64,000 bases of DNA. It comes from Durusdinium trenchii. Lineage: Eukaryota > Sar > Dinophyceae > Suessiales > Symbiodiniaceae. Location: positions 318,001 to 382,000 of the forward strand of contig CAXAMN010018890.1 of assembly GCA_963970005.1 (NCBI GenBank), given 5' to 3'. Positions 44,101-50,758 of this stretch are shown here, piece by piece. How positions within the stretch are numbered: position 1 is the stretch's first letter; each line of letters opens with the position of its first letter. Both the position numbers and the translations under genes were made by a program. The notes under the pieces were generated by a model. That model saw nothing but the letters and a program-made list of their open reading frames with translations, was not told the DNA's origin and did not search any database.

Positions 44101-45342
44101 TTTGAACTCCAATGCACGTACAGATTCGTCGCAATGTTGCTCCCACATCGTTCCAGAGTCTGGATGTCCGTATAATGCTTTGTTCACACGACACATAGGG
44201 CGTTTGAGACCCCTTCTGGTGATCTCCTCTTGCAAGTGTTTGGGCCATGCTTCCCACGGGAGTTCAGCCCAACACGGTACACCGCCCAATAATGCTTGGA
44301 TATATGCTCGAATGGCATCTGCCATCTGCACATCATTACCTTCCAGGCAACCGTAGAAATCGGCCCATCGAGCAGCTTCGAATGTAGCTGGAGAGTTCCC
44401 AAGATCTTGGAACAGCGCTGCCTCGAAGTTCTGGTTCTTCACTTGATCTCCGAGTAGAACCCCTCGCCCTTTGAACTTCCTCTTCGGGTCATCGTCAGGC
44501 AGTTGGTAGTTCTTTTCCACACATATTCCATGTACTCTTGCTAAGTGAACTTCTTCCCCTTTCTTCTTGGATGTTGCCACTATCTCATCATATTCTCTCA
44601 GCCACGACCCGTCGAATGTTTCTGCATCCCAGAGTCCGCCCCATTCATCCAACATAGATTGCATTGCCTTCTTATTGGATAGGATCTCGGCACGGCTCAC
44701 AGGTCTTGATACCACCGCGTTAAACAACCGATTGCCCATAAGTTTTGGGCGATGTTGCGTATCACGCACTACACATGGCATCGTCGGAAATGGTTCATCA
44801 ACTATATCGTTGTCGGTGGGATCACCAGTGATGCAACAACATATCTGACCGTTCAGTGGATTGTAGACGTTCTCCGTCTTCCAAGCCGCCATAGCAAGAT
44901 TGTCATCGCTGTCCTCCCACATGGCACTCTCGTCCCAATCGGTGAGGAATTCTTCATCACTGGGGACACACGTGGACTCGGATATAAAGGATTTAGGTGA
45001 CCATGAGTCTTCATCATCATCAGTGTCCCACTCCCTAAAGGTAGTAGGCATAGCCAAGCTTGGTCCACCTACACCCCCTTCTTCCTTGTCCTTAGACTTC
45101 TTTTCTTTCTTGGACTTCTTGTCCTTCTTGGCTTTCTTGTCCTTCTTGTCTTTCTTGGACTTCTTTTCACTACCTCCATCATCATCCTTCTTGACGTCTT
45201 CCAAGTCCTTCAAGAGTTCATCAGGCTCTTCGTCCTCCTTCTTATCCGTACTGCTCCCAAGTCCTTTTGCTTTCTTCGTCAATCTATCCACGACCCTGTC
45301 TACATGCTTTCCGGCCTTCTTGGCCATAGCTCTATCTTTCAC
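35131..45342 (-). CDS. ORF2: RT-RNase H polyprotein with giant C-terminal extension, 3403 aa
   Basis: Residues 1-105 are Lys/Asp-rich. Reverse transcriptase spans about 190-560 (YVDD at 436-439) and Copia RNase H about 590-830 (DADYAG, STPEAE, DDNQAM). The extension holds a PCTGGS domain (about 1220-1420, C1292), a helical cassette starting at M1535, a Pro-rich linker (about 1935-2005), an unassigned globular part (2010-2370), a Cys cluster (CCDYCLVC), an RNase III-like stretch (D2658, E2661), a CCHC knuckle (2811-2824) and a Tpt1-like domain (about 3010-3300). The nominal start is GTG; the first ATG is codon 6 (45327). The frame is open from 45429, so Copia-like peptide upstream of the start (WKATLPQLTTRP) implies fusion to ORF1 by a -1 shift or a sequence error. 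Confidence 0.92.
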   Translation of the reverse strand: MKDRAMAKKAGKHVDRVVDRLTKKAKGLGSSTDKKEDEEPDELLKDLEDVKKDDDGGSEKKSKKDKKDKKAKKDKKSKKEKKSKDKEEGGVGGPSLAMPTTFREWDTDDDEDSWSPKSFISESTCVPSDEEFLTDWDESAMWEDSDDNLAMAAWKTENVYNPLNGQICCCITGDPTDNDIVDEPFPTMPCVVRDTQHRPKLMGNRLFNAVVSRPVSRAEILSNKKAMQSMLDEWGGLWDAETFDGSWLREYDEIVATSKKKGEEVHLARVHGICVEKNYQLPDDDPKRKFKGRGVLLGDQVKNQNFEAALFQDLGNSPATFEAARWADFYGCLEGNDVQMADAIRAYIQALLGGVPCWAELPWEAWPKHLQEEITRRGLKRPMCRVNKALYGHPDSGTMWEQHCDESVRALEFKPVGPEWPSMYYHEKLDLLLVIYVDDLKLAGPKGNLKKGWDLLRSKLRIEPETEVGLYLGCVLSKGEDKLADGSKVTTMTYDMSALLKMSVVKYLDIVGKDTVLKKVATPMLPDVTKDHPSRAPCSTQKGLAVTCTWCGTCFSPDQAASKARSTDDDVKSDTKEQPRGTLAPHAASLLMKLLYAARIARFDLLRAINVLARNVTKWTVADDAKLHHLMCYVHHSADQKMVGWVGDSKADLSLALFADADYAGCGQSLKSTSGAHMHVQGKRTRFPLAGGSKRQGCVSHSTPEAEIVAADYALRTLGIPSISAWETLMRTPPRIVFYDDNQAMINVMRSGRNPTMRHMERTHGISITWLYEMFKRDYLLLVYEVTARMAADIHTKGFDDANSWKHACMLINILSDDGLRSQALLDLMKPTHDGLSYAKQLQKDRYSKVPTYPYTTIPVVPPHLYQPGLSSKEGLQEIPGCDPYVMVRTPKLHRLRPPRAPPDVAYLRSTWILQDAQWQQIEDKVDPNLEPVRFDRWVERAFFQFHPLSSPLPEASAPASSHFNAATLPHLLFSLRPLVQCRELQQTLRDSSLYLSIHHCSTSALHVLNALTRLVHGGNGGSGGSSMIFDNFVSDPEEQEHSVHDHWEVDEEARTLTRIHSSPRRKAFCPGDAPSCPVDMSRIKDDRMTYRQGSRFESSDFEDCVKDYWRHSGRGTHTKTHLRWTGKTVFTLRGNNAESENEEAKSAAIALCSTPKRMKTIPLKDIIVPTFVSISKAKSEESREHRIVDVNLRRHDGKIAYRYQFVLCEEDDNLAARDEQMVIDLYDIGREPAFILLCSEECNHFTHLAAKHNCTIVTVSQSDDLTSPYGIARALAAVRSEKDAVMFAGPCTGGSAWSRYNAKVSDAIAKSIELKRALYWDLWERFETVMVRVLKIGAAALFELPRYCAYWKDQRVQSLLSGTDCDCHVFDGCMYGLGAEFNDSHSDKKLIKKPWKIVSWNLEFGNQLSKTCDKSHSHRDCAGKYTKTTQLYNKRIVGIILKTVTKRIAAFQKSEKMMHAVPCLMIRASGSSFNERPVCDAKSNETVYTRYEHGTQTSHARRIEPHGSHDCQACCVCLCDHSTASPVRFSDVAMASVGGVMNYNSNTGGYPTFIIKILDGLVEMKERGQITLPPRMSRSTHGLDVVEAWIAVGIPPLVPLSINYAMSRTRSDDTKFLTASLKKLVGYMNEDEKKEITGDLVRRYKLSMATIKGRFGNDANGVFSNLSRYLVEPEEIGAIDDLWDDVRDFINNGRFNDTMVAYQQWRNLSGSAKESMNMREAADPSDHVYATRLESYYTIFSSIFYHTSDKLTSRNAKEKVKELIDTVNREVRNMALAIRVHNLDITLDKIHVIDVLEDLIARKRGLPKYRSAAQNHMETFLGSMSVMVQYLDNCKPLVATIIPEELRFMREKVMPMINQWIPVEPTMFRVQYNAAAAESGRQDEYNRRSSAFKSYTDYIEELKKKIEDKIIPSLPFWNMQDSEGPEPPDVAHRPKWCPPLQIYGDFTRPTAKPMPRAPRPPPPSSSFEQQNFSGRPSDSSTGHGSASYKRWGRTGGSTSTGAASRDISVTTWFRMPFPMGSDKYYVFGKDYFSRDMKVYAMVSANQVPSGHTVEGPCTVNGQMTWLQYLRRLTSYLMFWHGGYQETVIDRNYHKEDAHWFAQYTNIYDSTQVSLAGGLPSPRTLYNLCYPMEAKVSDEAELELRMRETLKGFIPSVTCQPASRTIDGGSVHCEFIGAMKTSKVILMSDFEYITKSNSGKQTVFAQNLLSLGWDKVINMSCTPEYKKGVVTDPYGFIDFVRDRIDDVKRHEPTSIHVWLSLSHLVTAGEKGTYKTVIVPTDFVPRLRDVIIKLDACCQLPTFVRICADVEFHHAVGSFGKIANMIKDELSLNGMMSTTSDRFWRAISVAGGGHPYSMKSGTSLVHAVMEKYLFREKMLASCFMAPDPLTEANSLHDPNLEHVLQDKERLYQYLFGDSVRGSHAYQSTAGASGENESERRKREKVRRENKMPWMDEYWGVLQPEPIYSRTQRWYVIDDFKEGEEICCDYCLVCNPIDSDLKDDCYAECINGAANRCRGMSAEDYVQKRFHACARLLHNFGMGQTVSSPTVMISEMNPHVDLMKFLHEAMIIFNGNPGFQKEISFFGGIRLSSTMTENFFKTRRGPSIHVEKQIVGSAKYYQGSYDLGNVCYTKYLKTILEPDVFRTMFGDDPTEERVGDMVEALLGMLEIAQLFRHLFLGWGDIEALRTGLEESIKRVTASLYDRTTYENRKRSMIRTLDPHSDEAANVALILVRMRTMPPPEFDIDHFFEIGKEPEQGAEATDQPEAEGVDMETECEQEKEEQDVDMSDPKTSILQAIDEFEKKIGQAEFCIHCMKSGHTTLNCEKIPSSSPTVTSVLSDWKKRVKGEVAPDDVPSGHPAEEPKKKKQRASPTPDRKVDSEFRRKEMLKARVVTMFDNDGFTLIESADGVEGGTHSYNGRKLAEVGPRDMRVVYEFVEKAFVHSSSLKPKACHQFYPLPTRREKGYKPIDPMTMVGKVELVPINGVTFAAQNSDYGNHKYPTPDCRVPEYSQASQALSRRLGAKLRHRIGRQFRTGGRLTPIKCDEGAWVSWEDLLGDNAVWEDGYHYGNIDIVTKKARLEKYLDQNYECFRITKRIRFQMLAVRVHPDELNDPDDPMEKEWIDELKGMGISKGRLHHSDGWCFPVAVRATSAHSSDGGGYDVTINIDHIGSRMTNDMALSMVTAFHATNLGALTSIMRRGLVPGGLGSSGRDSIHFTCFPPWAWEQGYKGKPWLGRKVALSDRPVVLYIPVWKLQEYGLLISATGSLLVEDVVPFDEVKGAWLQCDNAEPGQPEEIEWIRLLNREPDPGSYLVLESKYGNPIMTPRYQKLESLAVEVQDDTYSEDDAKISKLLGMIEESGIYPEYDSTEWQEIFEEIVYRRAMKDYDSRPCPKTVLAKSMCD
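35440..36330 (-). other. RNA 2'-phosphotransferase (Tpt1/KptA)-like domain within ORF2
   Basis: The N-terminal lobe reads SQALSRRLGAKLRHRIG then EGAWVSWEDLL, matching the Tpt1 pattern SxxLxxxLRH ... DGyvxxxdLL. The ART lobe has KRIRFQML (family: KxRF), VAVRATSAHS (IRAxQGHS), AFHATN (HGT) and GRDSIHFT (RxHVHhs). The catalytic tetrad Arg-His-Arg-Arg is R3026, H3027, R3149, R3212; H3187 is the HGT histidine. Tpt1 enzymes use NAD+ to remove a 2'-phosphate from RNA, classically at the tRNA splice junction, via an ADP-ribosylated intermediate. Insertions make this domain longer than the roughly 200 residues of free-standing enzymes. No break is seen. Confidence 0.82.
36868..36912 (-). other. CCHC zinc knuckle within ORF2
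   Basis: The sequence CIHCMKSGHTTLNC fits C-x2-C-x4-H-x4-C (residues 2811-2824). Knuckles of this form bind single-stranded nucleic acid and normally sit in Gag. Here it precedes the Tpt1-like domain, where it could present RNA to the enzyme. Confidence 0.88.
41085..41685 (-). other. PCTGGS-motif domain within ORF2
   Basis: The core reads VMFAGPCTGGSAWSRYN (C1292), followed about 45 residues later by ALFELPRYCAYWKD. A Pro-Cys loop and a later Glu-x-Pro strand recall C5 cytosine methyltransferases, but no SAM-binding GxG loop is evident. I recall similar PCTGGS segments from other dinoflagellate retroelement proteins and cannot confirm this here. Function unknown. Confidence 0.4.
42852..43575 (-). 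other. RNase H domain within ORF2
   Basis: The acidic active-site residues are visible in LFADADYAG, HSTPEAEIVAA and VFYDDNQAMI. A typical C-terminal end, MAADIHTKGF, follows. It removes the RNA template during cDNA synthesis. The original Copia polyprotein would normally stop here, but the frame runs on. Confidence 0.9.
43662..44775 (-). other. Reverse transcriptase domain within ORF2
   Basis: Copia-type (RVT_2) reverse transcriptase. Motif A is in QMADAIRAYIQALL, a later conserved segment is CRVNKALYGHPDSG, and the catalytic YVDD sits at residues 436-439 (44026-44037). It copies the element RNA into cDNA. Confidence 0.93.
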
Positions 45343-48300
45343 CGATAGCTTCTGCCATTCTTCAGGCGTGAGGTAGTCCTTGGGTCTTGTGGTGAGTTGT
45401 GGAAGAGTCGCCTTCCATCCGATCCCACTCTATACAGACGACCGTCCTTTGCGATCTTGACGTGTTCGCCGTCGTTGTTCAAGCAAATGATGTTATCACC
45501 TGGCCCCCCAACGGAGTAGTGATCGGGACCGGAGTAGTCCTCTTTCTTCTTCTCTGCGAGCTCCTCCGTTTTCTCATCCTCGATCGCGTCAATCTCGCTA
45601 GCTCTTGACTTCAGATCCCCGTCTGGTGGATCAGGTGCATCATCGTCATCGCCTTGATCGTCGCTGTCGTCGGGATCGGGTAACTCGGGATTGGTAGGTG
45701 CATCTGGAGAACCAGCTCTCTCCTTCAGGACTTTCATTCCTTCGAGAGTGCTGTTCAACCTCTCGTACTCTTTCTTCAAAGGGAATTCTATTCCGTCGTC
45801 TTGGAAGATCTTCTCTGTGATGTGAGGAGTAATCAATTTCCTCAACGGTCTCTCGGCGTCATAGCCTAGATTCTGTTGTGCGAAATCGCTTATAGCCCAT
45901 ACTTTGTATTTCCTCGACCAGTTCATCCCGGTCCCCATAACGTACCCTGCGAAGATGCCAGGTATGCTCTTGGGGTCGAACTTGTGATCTTGGTCTCTTT
46001 CTCTCGCATCACTAGGTTTGAAGAACACCTTCGCCCCGAGTGGTATCACCATGCCTGGGAATTCGCTCTTGTGCAACTTCAACCATGCACTGCTGCCATC
46101 GCTCAGCTTCTCGATGTTCAACAGATGGCTTACGCACTCCACTGCAAATGGCCAAAAACATGGTGGTAGTCCGGCTTCGAGTAGGCATGTCGATGTGGTA
46201 AGCATCATGAACTGATTGTTTCTTTCGGCGAGTGAATTGTTCTGGGGATGTCCTGGAAGCGACTGGTCTAGTGGAATCCGGAGTTCCTTGAGTGCTGCTT
46301 CAAATTGTGGCGCATCATCCGAGTAAGCGTTGGTGACCTTTCTCTTACCGATATAGTGCTTCATCGCCTGTACCACTTCGTCACTATTGCTTGCCTTTAA
46401 AGGATAGCCCCATATCACACCAGTGAACCGATCTCGAATCACCAATACATCCTTATCCGGCATGATCCCATCTCTCGCCATCTTCTGGGTGTTCATGAGA
46501 TCAAAGGTGATAAGGTCACCAAATGCCTTCAATTTCCGTTTGAAAGCTCCCTTGCTAGTCTTGTAGTGCTTCATCTTTGCTCTCACACATGACTTGCAGT
46601 ATGGGTTCTTGTATCGGTGCGTCATCAGGTGCAATATGGATTTCGCCTCATTCTTCAGCACTCCTGGTTTTGATAGTCTGGCTTCCCCGTCAACCACATC
46701 GACTTCCAATAGTCCCTCTTCGTCTTCACCAATGTCACTCTCCTCTCGTTCAGAATCCGCATCACCTCCATGTTCGTCGTCTTCGGTTTCTTCAGATTGA
46801 CCATCGTGATCACGATCGATTCTCGGGTCTTCCCCGTCATATTCCTCTTCAGGAGAATACCTATCATCACCGTGTTCCTCTGGTCCTCCTTCGACGCCTG
46901 CAACAGCTGGATTGATATCAGATTCGCCATCCCGATCTCTCTGGTTATCTTTCTTCTTTCTCCTCCGTCTCCGTGATTTTTTGGGCGGAGGTTCCTCTTG
47001 TTGTGTCTCCTGACCTGCTGTGGCCTCGTCTTCACGCCCCACACCTGACAGTATGCGATGAAGTATCGTAGCCAAGCCGTCTGGTCTTGGTAAACATCTC
47101 CCGTCATCGTCATTCACCTTGATGTAGGGTATGTTGTCATGCACCGATAGCGGAATCTTGTTCGCGTTCTGGTCGATGAGGTATGGCAACTGATTTGCCG
47201 GCCATATGAATGAATACCCTTGTTCCATGCACCGTTTCCCGATGGAGAAGACTGATGGTGTGCTCTCCAACACGTGTGCCTCGGACATCATGGGTAGTTC
47301 ATCCACATTGATGTCCACCATCTCTGATGTACTAGTTACACCATTCGCTGTCATGAAGCTCACGGATTTGGATCCTTCCTTGGTGGTAAGGCCCATGGCG
47401 TTGACTTTCTCTCTTGAGATCAAGTCGTGTCCACATCCCGTGTCCATGATGAAGCGTATCGGTGGTCCATCATACCTCTCCACAGCCATGAACATCGTGT
47501 CTCCCGGTATCGTGTAGTTGACAGAATCCTTCCTTACTACCTCGCTGGTGTTGAAGTCAGACAGGTCGACGTTCACCTCGATTCCTTCATCTTGAGTGAT
47601 TTGTATCCATGCCTTGGCAATGTGTTCAGCAGAATATAGCTCCATCATCTTACCTTTGGCATGTGCTACTCGTGCAGCTATATTGTTCACTCTGAGGGTT
47701 CTTAGCGATGAAATGAGCTCGGTATCCACCTTCTGCACCTCATCCTTCTTCTTCCTGAGGGGACGGGTATTTAGCTCGTTACCAGGATCGCAGGTAAACG
47801 TGGTCACATTCGCCCGGTCATCGAATCTGACTTTAAAGCGAAGCGCCAGCTTACCTTGTTGTACGTTGGGAAGTGCGGGTTGCACGTCCTCGCCGTCACT
47901 CTCGATGTCTCCGCAAAGCATGAAGGCTGGCGCAGCCGGTTTGGGCTTGGCTTTGCCTTTAGCCTCTTGTTTTGTAGCAGGAGCAGCGTGATGCTGACGT
48001 CGACATTTGTCCCCGAACTTGCACGATCCTTTCTGCCAATTCCAACAGACCTGATCCTTCATTGGCTTAGGGCTAGTGCTCCTGCCACCAGGACTCTTTG
48101 ATCTGTCACCCTTGAGGCTTTCTGGTTTCTTAGCAGAACTTTTGTGCTTCTCTTGGTGACTAAACTTGCATTTGTCTCCTCTAGAGCATCCGTTTTTCCC
48201 ATGGAAGTGGAAGGCGCATCCTATCTTGGATGTATCTGTTGGAGTCGCTGACCTGCCACGATCCCCCTTTGGGCTCTTCGTGGTTGATCTTCCACGATCC

Positions 48301-50648
48301 TGCTTCTTGTCCTTCTTGTTGTGGTCCTTCGGATTAGCCTGAGGAAGTACCGGAGCGGCGTCCTTCGGTGGATCGGCCTTGGTATTCTTGGGTTTCGCCT
48401 TAGGGTCCTTCTTCTCCGCCGCTGGTGTGGCTTTCACGAGGTTCCCAAAGGCTTTTTCCCTTTCTTTCTTGTTTGTGGTCTCGATTGATTTCCGTATCCA
48501 CTTCGCCATGATCTCTCGTAACTTCTGGTAGGTCTTATCCGGGTCCTTATCCAACATGTTATCGTACACAGACAAGTCTAACGCCATGACCTTGGAATCC
48601 TTAATCTTATCCCAAAGCAGGTTGCGAAGTGCTTTGTCAGGAAGCATATCATCCGCATCCATACCTGATATGATCTCATCCCACTGTCCAAGGAATCTGG
48701 AAAGTTGATTATCCCCAGGGAACTTTAGATCGAATAAGTGCTTGGATGCATACATCACATCGACGTTGTCGGCACTCCGGAAGCTATCGACGATCAACGC
48801 TAACATTTCTCGTCCCTTGACCATTCCAGGAGTTGTGCCTCTCGCACGTCTCTGCATCATCTGCCTCACCTTCAGTTGTACGTCATGAGATCTCTCACCT
48901 GCTGCGTGGATGATCGTATGTAGGGTGATACCTAGCTTAGCGTCTATGCTAGCGAATCTTGCTTCGCCTGATGTCTCGAGCAGAAATGGGTCATACGGTG
49001 ATCTGAAGGCATCCGAGAGCCACTGGATCCAGTCTTCTTGTCTTTCGTCGCCCGATGCCGTCACGACTGCCGCTACAACCTGGGATTTCCAAACCTCCAG
49101 GTCGTGTATCTTGGGCCATGCAGGGATGTTGATCTTCTCGTGTTCCTTCCGAGATATCTTGGAGCCACCCGAGCTAGAGGATGAGGCGGCACCATGTTCG
49201 GTTGCGGCTGCATTCTCAGCATTCAAGCGCTCCTCTTCGTACCTTCTCCGGTACTTATTCCTCTCATCTCTGAGCCGTGCTGCATGCGCTTCGAATTCCA
49301 TCATGTCCTGCTGGTTCTGCATCATACCTTCGTAGTACTCCATTGCCTCTTTCTCCTCGGACCTTAATGACTTTTCGGTACGTCCAAGTTCCGCTCTAAG
49401 CTTGGTCATCATCTCGTTCTCCACATTGGGTTCTGATCCCATGTCTGGTGGTTTCAACTCCAGTGCGACCTTCAGTTGTGCTTCACTTGCACTTGATTCG
49501 ATCAATTCTTCCTGAAGACGTTTCAGCATCCTCTCTTTACGTAGAATGTCCTCTTCCAACATGTTCACCTTGACCTCGGCTTTCTTGAGTTCGGCGTTGG
49601 ATGGTTGAGACGGTCGACCGGATCCTTGAATCCTCGCCTGTGTCAACTCCTCGTTCGCCCTCCTCAATTGCTCCCTGATGGCCATGATGAAATTGTCCTG
49701 ATTATTAGATCGGTTGTTGAGCTCCTCATTCTCTTCTGATAACCATTTGATCTTGCTTGTATACATTGCTTCCCTCATCTCCATCTCTTCAGCATATTCG
49801 TGTTTGTTCCTGGCACTCTGCCTTTGTAGTCCAACTAACTCCTGTCTATACAGATCCCTAATGTTCTCAGCATCTGCGACTGCAGTCATGAGTTCGGTTA
49901 CGGCTCGATCTCTTTCCGCCGATATAGCCTGGATCTCTTCCGTGCCGATGTTCACAACTTGACTAACCATCTCTGCGCTGTTGCGATCAGCGTACTCCCC
50001 TAACTGGGTGAGACGATCCCGCATTGCCACACGATCAGTGTTAATCTGGTATTGCAAATCGTGTGCTGCTGAGAGCAAACAGTCTCTGGATTCTGTAAGT
50101 TGGGAGATTCTTCGTTGATTTCCATATCCTTCGACGTAACATTCCTCGAGGTGTGCCATCACTACTTCGTGGACTTCGGTCTCGTGTTGTATAATCTGGT
50201 TCTGTCTCTGCTCACATTCGACCATCCATGCGTTTTGGTGGTTCAACATATGCACTTCGGCAAGTAGTTGTGCACACTTCGCATTGAGGTCTCCATCGGC
50301 CCGTGCTAGTTGTAGGTTGTCAGTGCTTGCCCTTGCTCCATCTCCAGCTTCGCTGTCCGACGGTACTGGTACAGTTGACCCATCCTCCAATGCTAGCACT
50401 CTCACAGCTCCGGTGTCAGTTCTCCTCCTTGTCTCCCTAGGGCTACGGCCCGATCTCGGTGTCCCCCCCGGTGGTGTCGAGTGCGCTGACGGGGAACGAC
50501 TTCGTGCTCTACCTGTCGCAACTTCTCTCACCACTGTCAGAGTCTCCGCTTCGATCGTACCTGGACTAGAGTTGTGGGATGCACTCATCCGATCTGCGGC
50601 CGCAGCAGCTGCTCCAAAGGATGCAGTGCTGGCGTCGGATTGGTCCAT
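45339..50648 (-). CDS. ORF1: Gag-protease-integrase polyprotein, 1769 aa
   Basis: The frame starts at an ATG 110 bases inside the 5' LTR. Residues 1-110 are Ser/Arg/Thr-rich and 115-480 form long coiled coils. A helical Gag core spans about 500-750. Two CCCH zinc fingers follow (C811-C821-C827-H831 and C868-C876-C882-H886) in place of the usual Gag CCHC knuckle; such fingers would bind the packaged RNA. The aspartic protease motif is MDTGCG (D1069). Integrase has an HHCC zinc site (H1340, H1345, C1351, C1354) and the DDE triad D1383, D1444, E1475. Acidic Asp/Glu-rich linkers lie between domains. The frame ends in TGA, overlapping ORF2 by 91 bases in the -1 frame. It should yield particle proteins and the enzyme that inserts the cDNA. 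Confidence 0.93.
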   Translation of the reverse strand: MDQSDASTASFGAAAAAADRMSASHNSSPGTIEAETLTVVREVATGRARSRSPSAHSTPPGGTPRSGRSPRETRRRTDTGAVRVLALEDGSTVPVPSDSEAGDGARASTDNLQLARADGDLNAKCAQLLAEVHMLNHQNAWMVECEQRQNQIIQHETEVHEVVMAHLEECYVEGYGNQRRISQLTESRDCLLSAAHDLQYQINTDRVAMRDRLTQLGEYADRNSAEMVSQVVNIGTEEIQAISAERDRAVTELMTAVADAENIRDLYRQELVGLQRQSARNKHEYAEEMEMREAMYTSKIKWLSEENEELNNRSNNQDNFIMAIREQLRRANEELTQARIQGSGRPSQPSNAELKKAEVKVNMLEEDILRKERMLKRLQEELIESSASEAQLKVALELKPPDMGSEPNVENEMMTKLRAELGRTEKSLRSEEKEAMEYYEGMMQNQQDMMEFEAHAARLRDERNKYRRRYEEERLNAENAAATEHGAASSSSSGGSKISRKEHEKINIPAWPKIHDLEVWKSQVVAAVVTASGDERQEDWIQWLSDAFRSPYDPFLLETSGEARFASIDAKLGITLHTIIHAAGERSHDVQLKVRQMMQRRARGTTPGMVKGREMLALIVDSFRSADNVDVMYASKHLFDLKFPGDNQLSRFLGQWDEIISGMDADDMLPDKALRNLLWDKIKDSKVMALDLSVYDNMLDKDPDKTYQKLREIMAKWIRKSIETTNKKEREKAFGNLVKATPAAEKKDPKAKPKNTKADPPKDAAPVLPQANPKDHNKKDKKQDRGRSTTKSPKGDRGRSATPTDTSKIGCAFHFHGKNGCSRGDKCKFSHQEKHKSSAKKPESLKGDRSKSPGGRSTSPKPMKDQVCWNWQKGSCKFGDKCRRQHHAAPATKQEAKGKAKPKPAAPAFMLCGDIESDGEDVQPALPNVQQGKLALRFKVRFDDRANVTTFTCDPGNELNTRPLRKKKDEVQKVDTELISSLRTLRVNNIAARVAHAKGKMMELYSAEHIAKAWIQITQDEGIEVNVDLSDFNTSEVVRKDSVNYTIPGDTMFMAVERYDGPPIRFIMDTGCGHDLISREKVNAMGLTTKEGSKSVSFMTANGVTSTSEMVDINVDELPMMSEAHVLESTPSVFSIGKRCMEQGYSFIWPANQLPYLIDQNANKIPLSVHDNIPYIKVNDDDGRCLPRPDGLATILHRILSGVGREDEATAGQETQQEEPPPKKSRRRRRKKKDNQRDRDGESDINPAVAGVEGGPEEHGDDRYSPEEEYDGEDPRIDRDHDGQSEETEDDEHGGDADSEREESDIGEDEEGLLEVDVVDGEARLSKPGVLKNEAKSILHLMTHRYKNPYCKSCVRAKMKHYKTSKGAFKRKLKAFGDLITFDLMNTQKMARDGIMPDKDVLVIRDRFTGVIWGYPLKASNSDEVVQAMKHYIGKRKVTNAYSDDAPQFEAALKELRIPLDQSLPGHPQNNSLAERNNQFMMLTTSTCLLEAGLPPCFWPFAVECVSHLLNIEKLSDGSSAWLKLHKSEFPGMVIPLGAKVFFKPSDARERDQDHKFDPKSIPGIFAGYVMGTGMNWSRKYKVWAISDFAQQNLGYDAERPLRKLITPHITEKIFQDDGIEFPLKKEYERLNSTLEGMKVLKERAGSPDAPTNPELPDPDDSDDQGDDDDAPDPPDGDLKSRASEIDAIEDEKTEELAEKKKEDYSGPDHYSVGGPGDNIICLNNDGEHVKIAKDGRLYRVGSDGRRLFHNSPQDPRTTSRLKNGRSYR
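46149..46646 (-). other. Integrase domain within ORF1
   Basis: The HHCC site sits in HLMTHRYKNPYCKSC. The catalytic aspartates are in FDLMNT (D1383) and YSDDAPQF (D1444), and the glutamate is in LAERNNQ (E1475). The D-to-E spacing is 31, slightly shorter than the usual 35 or so. The GKR-type region downstream of the core is degenerate, but all catalytic residues are present. Confidence 0.9.
47199..47501 (-). other. Aspartic protease domain within ORF1
   Basis: The motif IMDTGCGHDLIS includes the catalytic aspartate D1069. The residue after DTG is Cys rather than the more common Ala or Ser. As in other retroelements, one active-site strand per subunit implies a homodimer that cuts the polyprotein. 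Confidence 0.8.
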
Positions 50649-50740
50649 CTTCAGTGACTGAGGGTAACTGATCTATCCGATGCTTGTGCGTTTAGATGGT
50701 GTTGTGTAAGGCCGTAGCTCGTACCCAGCTCAAAGGAGTC
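50649..50740 (-). other. 5' leader of the retrotransposon
   Basis: A leader of roughly 90 bases separates the putative primer-binding site from the ORF1 ATG. No upstream frame of note was seen. Confidence 0.6.
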
Positions 50741-50758
50741 TGGATACGGCTGATAACC
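50741..50758 (-). promoter_or_regulatory. Putative primer-binding site, anticodon-loop type
   Basis: Immediately inside the 5' LTR the minus strand reads GGTTATCAGCC. It lacks the TGG start expected for pairing with a tRNA 3' CCA end. Its complement, GG-CUGAUAA-CC, looks like a seven-base anticodon loop with two stem pairs, one base away from the Met-type CUCAUAA. Drosophila copia is primed by a fragment of initiator tRNA-Met cut in the anticodon loop. A half-tRNA primer is therefore plausible here, but it is inference. Confidence 0.4.

Noticed and set aside
35131..45342. Reading the ORF2 nominal GTG as its true start codon
   Set aside because: The frame is open upstream and encodes Copia-like peptide, so GTG is only the first permitted alternative start. 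A frameshift from ORF1, or ATG at 45327, is more likely.
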